NCBI GenBank assembly: GCA_963799315.1
Contig: CAWCWP010000001.1
Coordinates: 744,001-808,000, forward strand
DNA: 64,000 bases
Reading direction: 5' to 3'
From: Parerythrobacter_A sp963799315
GTDB taxonomy: Bacteria; Pseudomonadota; Alphaproteobacteria; Sphingomonadales; Sphingomonadaceae
The notes under the pieces are model-generated. The model made no database searches and was not told the origin of the DNA. It saw nothing but the letters and a program-made list of their open reading frames with translations. The position numbers and the translations under genes were made by a program. Positions 40,860-48,606 of this stretch are shown in pieces (within the stretch, counting starts at the first letter, position 1; the number at the start of each line of letters is the position of its first letter).

Positions 40860-41155
40860 TCAACCCCTAACAGTTGCGGTTTTCTGCGGCTTACGGCGTT
40901 GTCTGGTCTGTGTGCTAACCGATCCGCTTACCAACAAATGGCGCGTTCCGGCGCGTTTTGACGTTTTGTGACGGGTTAAGCGTTCGTCAGGCCCGGCAGA
41001 TTTAATGCCGACCCGTTTCTAGATCGGGTTCATAGTCCGGCCCGGAAGGGGTGTGGGGGGGTGTCTGACGGTCGATCGGGTGCGGCGGACGGTGCCTCCC
41101 CGCAAACCGTAGGCGCGCTGCGCCGTAGCGGCGCGCAACTTACCGCATCGCTTAC
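40860..41155. other. Non-coding left end of the integrated element
   Basis: About 296 bp between attL and the last element gene. No convincing gene. It contains G-rich runs (GGAAGGGGTGTGGGGGGG near 41043-41060), a hexamer CTAACC near 40914 that matches the reverse complement of repeats near the integrase end, and a GC-rich dyad near 41115-41137. Some of these may be integrase arm sites or a terminator for the minus-strand operon. Confidence 0.4.
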
Positions 41156-41564
41156 CTATCTTGCCACCCGCTCAACCGACACACCGGCAGCACCTAACCA
41201 GTGCCCTACGGATCGTGCCGCCGCATCCGCATCGTCGCGATACCGAAACAGGCCGTCCATGTACGCGTGCAGATCATCGCACCCGCCGTCCCGAATGATA
41301 AGCTGCGCCGGTATCAGCGGACCGATAGTCACTGCATACGTTGCGCCCACACAATCCGTGCCAGCAACAGGCGCGCGGTTCGCAGCATCGTATCGCAGAT
41401 AGTCGCACGGTCGATGGAATGCCGGACCGGATCGCCCTGCCCACGGTCGACCATCCGCCGTTCAATCCTTTGATAAATGACGACATCGACATACACTTCG
41501 CCCTTCTCGGTTCGGTCAGTATCACGTTCGCAGGTTCGGCAGTCCACAGCGCGCTTACAGTCAT
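41156..41564 (-). CDS. Hypothetical protein of the mobile element (probably frameshifted)
   Basis: Start ATG 41564 has the same 16-bp leader as the primase gene (ACTAACATGACTGTAA). The frame that looks protein-like changes twice: MTVSALWTAEPANVILTE, then KGEVYVDVVIYQRIERRM to TARLLLARIV, then GATYAVTIGPLIPAQLIIRD to GHWLGAAGVSVERVAR. Corrected with indels near 41512 and 41345 this is a single protein of about 135 residues. No family recognised. If the indels are real, the gene is dead. Confidence 0.5.
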
Positions 41565-41632
41565 GTTAGTTTCCCCTATAAATCGTCAGCATTAGCGCCC
41601 GGACATTTTATCAGGACGGTTCGTTTAGGCGA

Positions 41633-41965
41633 TTAGTCTGCGATCATCGCAGCCCACGTCGCAGCAAGGTCGTGCGTATCCATCGTGTCGGGCAGGTGTG
41701 GCGGATCGGCCAACGCAAGAGCGTCCGCCAGTGCGCGCGATGGTGCGGTTGTTGTAAACGTGCCGTCCAACATACCTTCGCATGCCGCACCGGCCCCGCC
41801 ATCGCGCTGCACTTCATCATGCAACCGGTCGCAGTCAGCACGCCACACGTCGTATCGCATACGCATCGCAGGTTTTAGACGATGCACACGCGCTACATAC
41901 GGATCGATACGTTCCGCAGCTTCGACAATCGCGGCAAGGCGGTTTGTAAGCGACACACGGCTCAT
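41633..41965 (-). CDS. Hypothetical protein of the mobile element, 110 residues
   Basis: ATG 41965 overlaps the preceding stop by ATGA. The sequence is helical and rich in Ala, Asp and Arg (MSRVSLTNRLAAIVEAAERI; MDTHDLAATWAAMIAD at the end). No family recognised. Its position in the compact minus-strand operon supports expression. Confidence 0.6.
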   Translation of the reverse strand: MSRVSLTNRLAAIVEAAERIDPYVARVHRLKPAMRMRYDVWRADCDRLHDEVQRDGGAGAACEGMLDGTFTTTAPSRALADALALADPPHLPDTMDTHDLAATWAAMIAD

Positions 41966-42237
41966 TTGCGCATTGCCGAAACAAGTTGTTCCAACTCTGA
42001 AACTTGCGCTTTAATATCTGCCATGTCGGCAGCATCGACTGCGCTTTTCCAACCCTGCGATATGCGCGCAAACTCGTCTGGCGATATTTCACCGCTTGTC
42101 ACAGCCGCGATCAATTCATTCGGATCGGCGGTGCCGTCTAGGTCGACCGTGCGTCCGCCACGCGGCAACGTGTATTCCAGCACAAGCCGGATCGCCGCAA
42201 AGTTCCGTTCGTAAATCAGCGTCGCCAACTGCGCCAA
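41962..42237 (-). CDS. Hypothetical helical protein of the mobile element, 91 residues
   Basis: A TTG start at 42237 is needed. The sequence LIYERNFAAIRLVLEYTLPRG followed by a C-terminal heptad-like helix (ADIKAQVSELEQLVSAMRK) suggests a small coiled-coil protein. Similar short proteins (DUF5681-neighbour type) occur next to small terminase or packaging genes in prophages. No firm family call. Confidence 0.55.
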   Translation of the reverse strand: MAQLATLIYERNFAAIRLVLEYTLPRGGRTVDLDGTADPNELIAAVTSGEISPDEFARISQGWKSAVDAADMADIKAQVSELEQLVSAMRK

Positions 42238-42255
42238 CGCGATATCGCAAAGCGA

Positions 42256-42393
42256 TTAAATCGCAGCAAGCGCACCGGACGGCTTCTTATTTCGACTCCC
42301 TGCCGGTCTGCCGCCCTGCCCAGGCAAGAATTGCCCGGCTCTATTGCGTTCAGGCGACCATCCGGCAGGCGGTTTTTGCTGCGCGTCACTCAT
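42256..42393 (-). CDS. DUF5681-like small protein, 45 residues
   Basis: ATG 42393 overlaps the previous stop by ATGA. The core RAGQFLPGQGGRPAGSRNKK matches the PGQSGNPAGRPKG-type N-terminal motif of DUF5681 proteins, which are common in phage and mobile elements near packaging genes. The 45-residue form, with a short C-terminal SGALAAI, would be only the N-terminal module; the following gene at 42237 looks like the remainder of a typical family member, so the two may be one split gene. Confidence 0.55.
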   Translation of the reverse strand: MSDAQQKPPAGWSPERNRAGQFLPGQGGRPAGSRNKKPSGALAAI

Positions 42394-42629
42394 TGGACTG
42401 TAACCGCTACGCCATAGCGCCGCAGCCAATCGGCAAGTGCAGCGGTCGACGTGTAATAGTCGCGCCCCTCGCGATGGAACGGCGGAAAAGCGTAATGCTT
42501 CCGCCATTGCGATACGACCTGTTTAGACGCCCGCAAAGCATCGCGCACATGCCATCCGGCCATAAGTTCGGTTGCGGGTAAGGTGACGGCGCGCGGCAAC
42601 ACTTGCGGACCGGAACGCCGCACGGTCAC
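42390..42629 (-). CDS. Small putative HTH protein of the mobile element, 79 residues
   Basis: A GTG start overlaps the previous stop (GTGA). The stretch DALRASKQVVSQWRKHYAF is a plausible helix-turn-helix, followed by a wing-like REGRDYYTSTAALADWLRRY. This layout is seen in excisionase-like regulators and in small DNA-packaging (Nu1-type) proteins. I cannot separate these two possibilities. Confidence 0.5.
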   Translation of the reverse strand: MTVRRSGPQVLPRAVTLPATELMAGWHVRDALRASKQVVSQWRKHYAFPPFHREGRDYYTSTAALADWLRRYGVAVTVQ

Positions 42630-43387
42630 GCTGCAAGCCTTGTGAACGCGTCCGCACGGGTTTCACCCGTCAGCAAGGCCGTTGCCGTGACGACGCCTGC
42701 CAGTAGCGCAGGAACGCGACCTATCAATTCGCGATCGTCATCAATTCGATTTAGCTTTTCCGCTGCGGCAGCGCGCGCCGTTGCCATGTCCGGCTTCCCG
42801 CCGATCGGATCATCCATCGATGGTGCCACACGAACCGCCGCGTCCGTCACAATGCGTGACGCCAACTGCCCTTCCGCCATACCGCGCCGCAGCCGCTCAA
42901 ACACATCGGACGGCAGCGCGGACATCGCTAGTCCGCCTTCGATCACTGCCGCCGCTAGGGCCGGATCGGCAGTCGCAGCGTCGACCTTTGCTGGCATCGA
43001 AAGCCCGCGCCACCATGCGCGTTGTTCTGAACGGGTCGACGGTTCGCTACCCTCGATAAAGCGCGGTGCGTACAGGTCGGCAGACTCTTGCTCGATATCA
43101 ATTTGTGCGCGACGCCCGCCTTCGACGGCAAGGCGGAAAGCGGGTGCTACGATACGGTCGATCATTCCCCCGGCTTCTTTGTCGAACCCGGCGGCACTGC
43201 GATCGGGTGCGATAGTCAAAAGGGCTTTACCGGTTTCGACAAATGCATCGCTCAACCGTGTAACGTCCGCGCCGATCGCATTGTGCCCGACGAAAGCGGT
43301 GTCGATTGCAAGCGCATAGTCTTTACGATCACGGGACAAGTGATGGATGATCGCACGTTCGGATGTATTGGCAAGGTACTCAAACAT
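42626..43387 (-). CDS. Hypothetical protein of the mobile element, 253 residues
   Basis: ATG 43387 with a strong ribosome-binding site (AAGGAGACACCT). The sequence is Ala-rich and mostly helical (MFEYLANTSERAIIHHLSRD to ADAFTRLAA). A hydrophobic region late in the protein (VPALLAGVVTATALLTG) could be a weak membrane or core helix. No family recognised. It is the first gene after the iteron region and starts the six-gene downstream block. Confidence 0.65.
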   Translation of the reverse strand: MFEYLANTSERAIIHHLSRDRKDYALAIDTAFVGHNAIGADVTRLSDAFVETGKALLTIAPDRSAAGFDKEAGGMIDRIVAPAFRLAVEGGRRAQIDIEQESADLYAPRFIEGSEPSTRSEQRAWWRGLSMPAKVDAATADPALAAAVIEGGLAMSALPSDVFERLRRGMAEGQLASRIVTDAAVRVAPSMDDPIGGKPDMATARAAAAEKLNRIDDDRELIGRVPALLAGVVTATALLTGETRADAFTRLAA

Positions 43388-43739
43388 AGGTGTCTCCTTA
43401 AGAAGTCACCTTTTCCCAACTAAGACAGTAAAGGTCAAATCAATTCGCGCTTGCAATCGTGTTATTCTTTTAATCGCAATTTACTGCATGAAAATAATCG
43501 CAATAACGTTATTGTTACATGACGGCGCTTTGATCGCTTTGATCGCTCCGGTTTTAGCAACTTCTCCGCTGGCACACATTGGACGGTATATCTAACGGCG
43601 GCGCTATATCTTATATATTACTCTCTCTCTTAACTTAGAAAGTATCAAAGCGATCAAAGCGTCCATGCCGCAAACCCGCAGACAACGGGCGTTTGTGCGC
43701 GCTTTGATAGGTCCGCACCTTAAAGCGTAACCAAAGCGT
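43388..43739. other. AT-rich, iteron-bearing region of the mobile element (candidate replication origin)
   Basis: 352 bp without a gene, directly downstream of the primase-helicase gene. It contains CGCTTTGATCGCTTTGAT at 43526-43543, two head-to-tail CGCTTTGAT units, and its exact reverse complement at 43644-43661. Further single copies and half-units (CGCTTTGAT near 43700, AAAGCG near 43722 and 43734) lie beyond. A perfect 14-bp palindrome CAATAACGTTATTG is at 43501-43514, and AT-rich stretches lie between the repeats and at 43430-43500. Repeats plus an AT-rich segment next to a primase-helicase gene are the hallmarks of P4-type ori/crr sites. Confidence 0.6.
43526..43661. repeat. 18-bp inverted repeat built from tandem 9-mers
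   Basis: Arms 43526-43543 and 43644-43661 are exact reverse complements, each made of two copies of CGCTTTGAT. Spacing between arms is 100 bp, too far for a transcription terminator hairpin and better suited to protein-bound iterons. Confidence 0.8.
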
Positions 43740-45962
43740 CTAAGCGTCGTACCCTTGCGCACGTTCGTAACCCGCCAAATTAGCGGATGCATCGGCGTTA
43801 TAGATATACCCGCGTTTGTTCGGGTTTTGCGGATCGTCGGCAAACCAACCCCGGCCCGCCTGCCCCAACCGATGAAAGCCCAACGCGCCGATTGCATTGC
43901 TGATCGGCACCGGCCCTGCCCCTTTGCCGTGTTCACGTAGGACGCGCGCCACTGCGGCAGTGTTAATCCATCCTTCGCGAAAGCCGGACGCGCCAGCATC
44001 GACCGCATCAGCGATCATCTGCTCTAGCCAGCCCCGGCCAACTTCCACAGCTTCCACGCGGCTCGTGGTCGACGGTGCGCGCATCGGTATCGCACCACGT
44101 TCGATCGGGTACCGCAGCAGATAATCCGCCACGATCATCAAGCCGCGTTTATGCGATCGGTTGCCTAGGAACTCATCGTAAAGGCGCGTGAAATACGCGC
44201 CGTCCATTCCAGCGCGCACGAGGTCCGCGTTTGATTGGATCGCACTGTAGAATATCGCAAACCGCCGATCGTTCGCGCCGATCGGTATTGCGTCCTTATG
44301 GTTGGAAAAGAATAACCAATTTGCCGGGTTGTCCGCTTTACGTTGGTCGACGCCCTTGCCCTGAATCTCTAGCGTTTCCTCTGATATCATCGGCTTGAGT
44401 ATTTCGATCAAATCGCGCCGATCGTCAGTCTTTATTTCGTCCGCGATCAATAGCAGTTTGCGTTCCATCCATCCGTTGAACTTTGACCCGCTCGATCCAA
44501 GTTCCTTTGCGTTCGGTGCGTAGGTGTAATGATTGCCGATTGCGTGCGTCATTACGTATTTCAATACGTTTTTACCGACGCCTTCCGTCGATTGGATCAT
44601 CGGTGCCCACGGTATCTTGAATCCGGGAAAGCGGACGTTGTGCGCTAGGTATTGCAGCAACACTTGCCGATCGCCTTCATCGGGTATCACGCGGGCCAAA
44701 TGGTCTAGGAACGGTCCTACATCGCCCGCCATTCGATCGATGCGCGCCGGGACGTACACGTTGACCGCATCATGGCCAAGTTCGTCGGTTGCAATGCTAC
44801 CGGTCGGCAGGTCGGTGCGGAACGCATACCCGTCGACCTTTGGCACGTTCCACAACGTCGACCGTGTTGCGGCTTTCCAAGGTTCGTCAGTTACCTTCCC
44901 GTCGCCAGTTATGATGAACCGTTTGCCGCCATAGGACGCATTGAATTGCCCAGGTCCGTACTCGATGCCCTTCCCGTCGACGATAATCCCGCGCGGCCCG
45001 ATCAATGTACATCCCTTGAAATACGCGCGCTGTTCGTCCGCAGTCAGCATTTCGCCAAATACCGGCGCGGTTGCGCCTTCGCCAAATGCCGCCGCTGCCG
45101 CCGCTTCGGGCGCGTGCCGTCTAAGATAATCCCAACCTAGCGCGGTGCCCGCTTCTAGCGATCGCCACAGCTTCGCGTTGTCGGCTTCATCATTTGCGCC
45201 ATAGCGCGCGCACCATCGATCCCACGGCTCGCGTCCGCCACCCGCACCACGATAACCGGCAGTTAAGTTGCGCCATGTTTCCCGGTCCAATCCGTCCGGA
45301 TCGATTTCATCTAATGCCGCTTCAACGTGTGCGCGCGCCACAGTTGGCAGACTGCCCAACGGTTGTCGATCGCCCGATGATTGCAGCGGGCCGATCGGTT
45401 CAATCCCGTCGACGGTATCGATGTACGCACCGCCAACCTTAAAACATTGGACCGGCTCGCTCCCGTCGACCGCGCCCACATAGAACGCCTGCGAAGCGGT
45501 GAATGACTCCGGCGCGAGTATGCCGCCCAGCGCCCCATTCAAGCGTGCGACGTGGCCGTGCCGTTCGGCAGGTCCATTTGGACGCGACAAAGCGCACAGG
45601 ACGCGCCAACGGGGCGTGTCAGGACGGTGCGACGGCGTAGTGTATATCAAGCCGCAGATACCGGCGTCTGCCAATCGTGCGACGGCAATAGCGGGTTGGA
45701 CCTGCCCTGCGTCATAGTCGCTTTCGATCCCATATACCTGTTCCAGCGTCGCATCGCTACGTCGATCCCCTGCGAACGTCGCCAGTTTGATAAGCGGTAG
45801 TTCCGCCTTAGACGGTGCGCGTAACGCGGATGACTGACACCAGTCGACCAACTGCGGCCATGTTAGATTGCACCGCGTACCCTGCGCTACATTCGCCCGC
45901 TCAAAATACGTGATGGTAAGTGTCGCTTGCGCCGCCTCTGCGGCTTCGCTATTTACAGTCAT
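43740..45962 (-). CDS. Primase-helicase of the mobile element (AEP-like primase plus SF3-type helicase)
   Basis: 740 residues, intact. The N-terminal third has features of an archaeo-eukaryotic-type primase: a DxD pair in GIESDYDAG (D82, D84), then IYTTPSHRPDTPRWRVLCAL. The C-terminal half has a helicase ATPase with Walker A QSTEGVGKN (about residues 458-466), an acidic Walker B-like LLLIADE, and NWLFFSNHKDAIPIGANDRR, as in DUF5906-type phage replication proteins. Such proteins prime and unwind DNA at an element-encoded origin; the iteron region lies directly downstream. The start ATG shares a 16-bp leader with the gene at 41564. Confidence 0.85.
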   Translation of the reverse strand: MTVNSEAAEAAQATLTITYFERANVAQGTRCNLTWPQLVDWCQSSALRAPSKAELPLIKLATFAGDRRSDATLEQVYGIESDYDAGQVQPAIAVARLADAGICGLIYTTPSHRPDTPRWRVLCALSRPNGPAERHGHVARLNGALGGILAPESFTASQAFYVGAVDGSEPVQCFKVGGAYIDTVDGIEPIGPLQSSGDRQPLGSLPTVARAHVEAALDEIDPDGLDRETWRNLTAGYRGAGGGREPWDRWCARYGANDEADNAKLWRSLEAGTALGWDYLRRHAPEAAAAAAFGEGATAPVFGEMLTADEQRAYFKGCTLIGPRGIIVDGKGIEYGPGQFNASYGGKRFIITGDGKVTDEPWKAATRSTLWNVPKVDGYAFRTDLPTGSIATDELGHDAVNVYVPARIDRMAGDVGPFLDHLARVIPDEGDRQVLLQYLAHNVRFPGFKIPWAPMIQSTEGVGKNVLKYVMTHAIGNHYTYAPNAKELGSSGSKFNGWMERKLLLIADEIKTDDRRDLIEILKPMISEETLEIQGKGVDQRKADNPANWLFFSNHKDAIPIGANDRRFAIFYSAIQSNADLVRAGMDGAYFTRLYDEFLGNRSHKRGLMIVADYLLRYPIERGAIPMRAPSTTSRVEAVEVGRGWLEQMIADAVDAGASGFREGWINTAAVARVLREHGKGAGPVPISNAIGALGFHRLGQAGRGWFADDPQNPNKRGYIYNADASANLAGYERAQGYDA

Positions 45963-45968
45963 GTTAGT
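45953..45968 (-). repeat. 16-bp leader repeat at the primase start (second copy at 41555-41570)
   Basis: ACTAACATGACTGTAA (minus strand) spans the start codon of the primase gene and is found exactly at the start of the gene at 41564. Identity covers the six bases before ATG and the first codons, which suggests a common translational or regulatory signal, or a duplicated gene start. Confidence 0.7.
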
Positions 45969-46119
45969 AACTTTCCCGGCCCGTCACGCTTCACCGGCGT
46001 TGGCGGGCCTATCTTTTGCGGTGCGGCGGAAACAACATCCGCCCACAACCCGCAATTATCCTACGTTTCGCGCCTATGCTCACCACAAACGCTCGCCATT
46101 CGCGACGGTTTGTGACTGA

Positions 46120-46317
46120 TTAGGACGCTAAGGCGGCTTCGCGCTGGCGCGTCAGATACGCTTCGATATCACGGCGCAGATAGCCAACGCGGCGGGCCGA
46201 TAGTTTGATCTTGCGGGGAAAGTTCGGATCGTCCGCAGCGCGGCGGCGCATGGTCGGTTCGGATAGCCCGATTTCCTTGCACGCTTGATCGATCGATAGG
46301 ACGGTGATGTCAGACAT
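46120..46317 (-). CDS. alpA: AlpA-family transcriptional regulator / excisionase
   Basis: 65 residues. A MerR-like winged HTH: VLSIDQACKEIGLSEPTMRR, then NFPRKIKLSARRVGYLRRDI and EAYLTRQRE, the standard AlpA layout. In P4 and CP4-57 AlpA-type proteins activate excision or control replication genes. It lies 157 bp upstream of the primase gene on the same strand. Confidence 0.9.
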   Translation of the reverse strand: MSDITVLSIDQACKEIGLSEPTMRRRAADDPNFPRKIKLSARRVGYLRRDIEAYLTRQREAALAS

Positions 46318-46512
46318 GGCATAGCCTCATGTTCAAGATTGGAATGGGTGTGCCCGATCATCGCGATCTGCGGCGGGTTGCCCGTTCATCTCGAACTGCG
46401 GCCCGGTGCGCGGCTATCACAGCCTGCCGCCCCGGCTTGCGTTTCAGGTAGTGTTTTCCTGTGACGCGTCGTATAGGTGAGTCAGCAGTCACCTGCCGTC
46501 AACAGTAAATTA
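46318..46512. other. Intergenic region upstream of alpA
   Basis: About 195 bp between the HEPN-motif gene and alpA. An imperfect dyad GGTGAGTCAGCAGTCACC lies at 46476-46493 near the end of the HEPN gene. It probably contains the alpA promoter; no gene seen. Confidence 0.4.
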
Positions 46513-47076
46513 TTACTTTGAAAAAACCGGACTACAAGGACCTCTCGAACCCGGAAATTGATAACCTAATTGAGTTATCATGTCGGTAATGTCGCAGATA
46601 ATCGTAATTGTTTCGCTTCGCGTTTGCTGCAAAAAAGGTATATTGATTGGCGAAGTAATTTCACCTTCTTTCTTATGGAAAAATCTAGGTAGTACCGAAG
46701 CGTTACTGTCTGGCCTTCCCCATGAAGCGTGACACAAGATATTCCTGATATCTTTCGCATCACGCAATCTTGATATCAGTTCTATTTTAAACGTTTCGTC
46801 AATACGGTTATCTAAGTTTAGTTCGTCATAAAGTTTGGGAACCAACGAGCCTAGTACGTCTGAAAGCTGCGTTTCTAACCTCTCTGACCACTTGTCCACT
46901 TCCGCAGATACATCTGCACCGGCTTTGATAGGGCGCGTGCCGGACAGCGCAAATAATGCGCGTTTTATATGATCTTCTAAAAAACCAAATGTAGCGATTG
47001 GCTGTCCTAATTCGGCCCAGAACGTGTCAGGCAAAAGGTGGGTAGGCCAATCATTCGGCAATGCGCCACGATTCAC
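46513..47076 (-). CDS. Putative HEPN-motif protein (cargo gene of the mobile element)
   Basis: 187 residues from a GTG at 47076, 32 bp downstream of the integrase gene. The gene is clearly more AT-rich than its surroundings. The sequence is mostly helical. An RNxxxH motif, RNILCH (R111, N112, H116) in AKDIRNILCHASWG, fits the active site of HEPN RNases (R-x4-6-H with a polar residue after R). The N-terminal FWAELGQPIATFGFLEDHIK and C-terminal LGYQFPGSRGPC segments are recognisable as a widespread uncharacterised family. HEPN proteins are frequent toxins or abortive-infection effectors; no antitoxin-like partner is adjacent. Function is inference. Confidence 0.6.
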   Translation of the reverse strand: MNRGALPNDWPTHLLPDTFWAELGQPIATFGFLEDHIKRALFALSGTRPIKAGADVSAEVDKWSERLETQLSDVLGSLVPKLYDELNLDNRIDETFKIELISRLRDAKDIRNILCHASWGRPDSNASVLPRFFHKKEGEITSPINIPFLQQTRSETITIICDITDMITQLGYQFPGSRGPCSPVFSK

Positions 47077-47108
47077 TGAATATGGTTTTTATTCACTCAT
47101 CACACACC

Positions 47109-48404
47109 TTACGCGATAAACCGGCCCCAACTTCCGGCATACCTTACACTGTTTAAGACTAGATAGTCCGCCCACTGCGCCATTAGGTCGCGTCGACGAT
47201 CAAACGCATCGCCGCGCCGATACGCACGTTCTACTTTATTATCGATCGTGTGCGCCAATGCCTGTTCGGCAATCGCATCGGGGTGCAACGTCGTTTCGGT
47301 TATCCAATCGCGGAACGCGGACCTGAAACCATGCACGGTGTATTGATCATCACACATTCCGCGCAGCATTTGCAGCATCGCCATGTTGGATAGCGGACGG
47401 TTGCGACGCGCGCCGGGGAACACAAACGGGTTGTCCTGCATAACCATCGTTGTACGCAGCAACGCAACCGCTTTATCGGATAGCGGGATGCGATGCTCTT
47501 TTCCGGCTTTCATACGTTCGGCAGGAATGGTCCACGCCGCAGCATCTAGATCAAACTCGCACCATCTTGCGTTCAGCGTCTCACTTGTCCGCGTCGCACA
47601 TAGTATCGTCAGCATTAGCGCGCGCGCTGAATAGTCCGGCTTGCGGTCCAATCGTGCGACAAATGCCGGTACGTCTTTCCAGTCCATCGCGCGGTAGTGC
47701 GACCGGTTTTGTTTTCCGTTCAGTCCCGCATATTTCAGCGTGGCACGATCCGCAGGATTGTGATGATTGGACCATAGCGCCTGCCTCGCTGGATTGCTGT
47801 TGTCCGCTAGCGCCGCCGCTTTTGTCGCATTTATCACGGTTTCGATCCGGCTCCGCAAACGGGACGCAGTTTCGCGCGCGCCGCCCCATAGGGTGCCTTC
47901 ATACGATCCGCGCGAATACGGTTGCTGTAGGACGCCCTTAACGTCCTCCAATGTGATTTCCTGCGTCAGCTTGTCGCCGATAATCGGGTAGGCGTAGGAC
48001 GCCAGCGTGTTCTCCCATTGCGTCACATGCTTGTCGTTTTTCCAGCCGTGCCGGTTTTCATCCACAAATGCGATCGCAGCATCGCGGAACGGCTCGCCTA
48101 CCCCGTTGCCACCTTTGGACGGTGCGCGGTCGTTAAGCCGCTCTGCTAACGGATCGCGGCCCGCTTTGATCGATTTACGATGCTCCGCTGCGTCCGCTTC
48201 AAGTGCTGCCAACTCCGCAGCGTCGACCGGTTCATAATCCGCCAGCTTCATCAAACGGCGTCGACCGTCCTGCGTCGAATACCGCAAAGCCCAGGACGGC
48301 GTGCCGCTTGCTGCGACCACAAGGTTCAGTCCGTTACGCGCCGCCCACATGCCGGGGCGCTCGGCGTTGACGATCGATCGAATGGTGCGGACGTTCAAAG
48401 GCAT
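47109..48404 (-). CDS. int: P4-type tyrosine recombinase / integrase
   Basis: About 431 residues from ATG 48404 (MPLNVRTIRSIVNAE); an in-frame ATG at 48443 is the longer alternative. It has an N-terminal DUF4102-like arm domain, a SAM-like core-binding domain (KHVTQWENTLASYAYPIIGD), and a catalytic domain with Arg in ILCATRTSETLNARW, HGFRSAFRDW (H-x-x-R) and the nucleophile Tyr in VERAYRRGD. It catalyses integration at the tRNA-Ser 3' end and, with a directionality factor (probably AlpA-type), excision. It is adjacent to attR. Confidence 0.95.
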   Translation of the reverse strand: MPLNVRTIRSIVNAERPGMWAARNGLNLVVAASGTPSWALRYSTQDGRRRLMKLADYEPVDAAELAALEADAAEHRKSIKAGRDPLAERLNDRAPSKGGNGVGEPFRDAAIAFVDENRHGWKNDKHVTQWENTLASYAYPIIGDKLTQEITLEDVKGVLQQPYSRGSYEGTLWGGARETASRLRSRIETVINATKAAALADNSNPARQALWSNHHNPADRATLKYAGLNGKQNRSHYRAMDWKDVPAFVARLDRKPDYSARALMLTILCATRTSETLNARWCEFDLDAAAWTIPAERMKAGKEHRIPLSDKAVALLRTTMVMQDNPFVFPGARRNRPLSNMAMLQMLRGMCDDQYTVHGFRSAFRDWITETTLHPDAIAEQALAHTIDNKVERAYRRGDAFDRRRDLMAQWADYLVLNSVRYAGSWGRFIA

Positions 48405-48459
48405 GGCAGGCTCCGGGTTTGTGGTTAGTGACGTCTTTTCCACTGACCAATCCGGCTAG

Positions 48460-48526
48460 CCAAACACTTTCAACTATGTCGTTTCGTGACGCCCTATGGC
48501 GGCATGATTGGACGGAAAGTGTTTGG
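48460..48526. repeat. 12-bp inverted repeat between int and attR
   Basis: CCAAACACTTTC (48460-48471) and GAAAGTGTTTGG (48515-48526) are exact reverse complements 43 bp apart, between the int start and attR. An 8-mer GGTTAGTG occurs at 48423-48430 and 48566-48573. These are candidate integrase arm-type sites and/or operators of the int promoter. Confidence 0.55.
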
Positions 48527-48591
48527 TTTACAGGGCGTTAAGTTCGACCCGTGACTGACTGTGACGGTTAGTGTTGCGTCGTGACTAAGGA

Positions 48592-48606
48592 CACCCTGTC
48601 CGCCAG
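48592..48606 (+). other. Attachment site attR
   Basis: An exact copy of the 15-bp tRNA-Ser 3'-end core CACCCTGTCCGCCAG, marking the right end of the integrated element. Confidence 0.92.

Larger units (their letters stand above)
40860..48606. mobile_element. tRNA-Ser-integrated mobile element, satellite-like, about 7.7 kb
   Basis: The element is delimited by the 15-bp direct repeat at the tRNA-Ser 3' end and its copy at 48592-48606. All recognised genes are on the minus strand: integrase (47109-48404), HEPN-motif protein, AlpA-type regulator, primase-helicase, an AT-rich iteron region, and six small genes reading toward the tRNA. No capsid, tail or lysis gene and no large terminase is recognisable. 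Size, tRNA target, AlpA and primase-helicase resemble P4/PICI-type phage satellites or small integrative plasmids. The integrase lies at the end away from the intact tRNA. Confidence 0.88.

Noticed and set aside
41061..41402. Plus-strand ORF at the left end of the mobile element
   Set aside because: It overlaps the minus-strand gene, has low-complexity composition, and its strand disagrees with every other gene of the element.
43347..43595. Plus-strand ORF across the iteron region
   Set aside because: No ribosome-binding site, no recognisable protein features, and it runs through repeats that are better explained as protein-binding sites.
43526..43661. Long inverted repeat as a transcription terminator
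   Set aside because: Arms are 100 bp apart and lack a following T tract; tandem 9-mers point to iterons.
40860..48606. Complete prophage
   Set aside because: No portal, large terminase, capsid, tail or lysis gene is recognisable in the 7.7 kb between the att sites.
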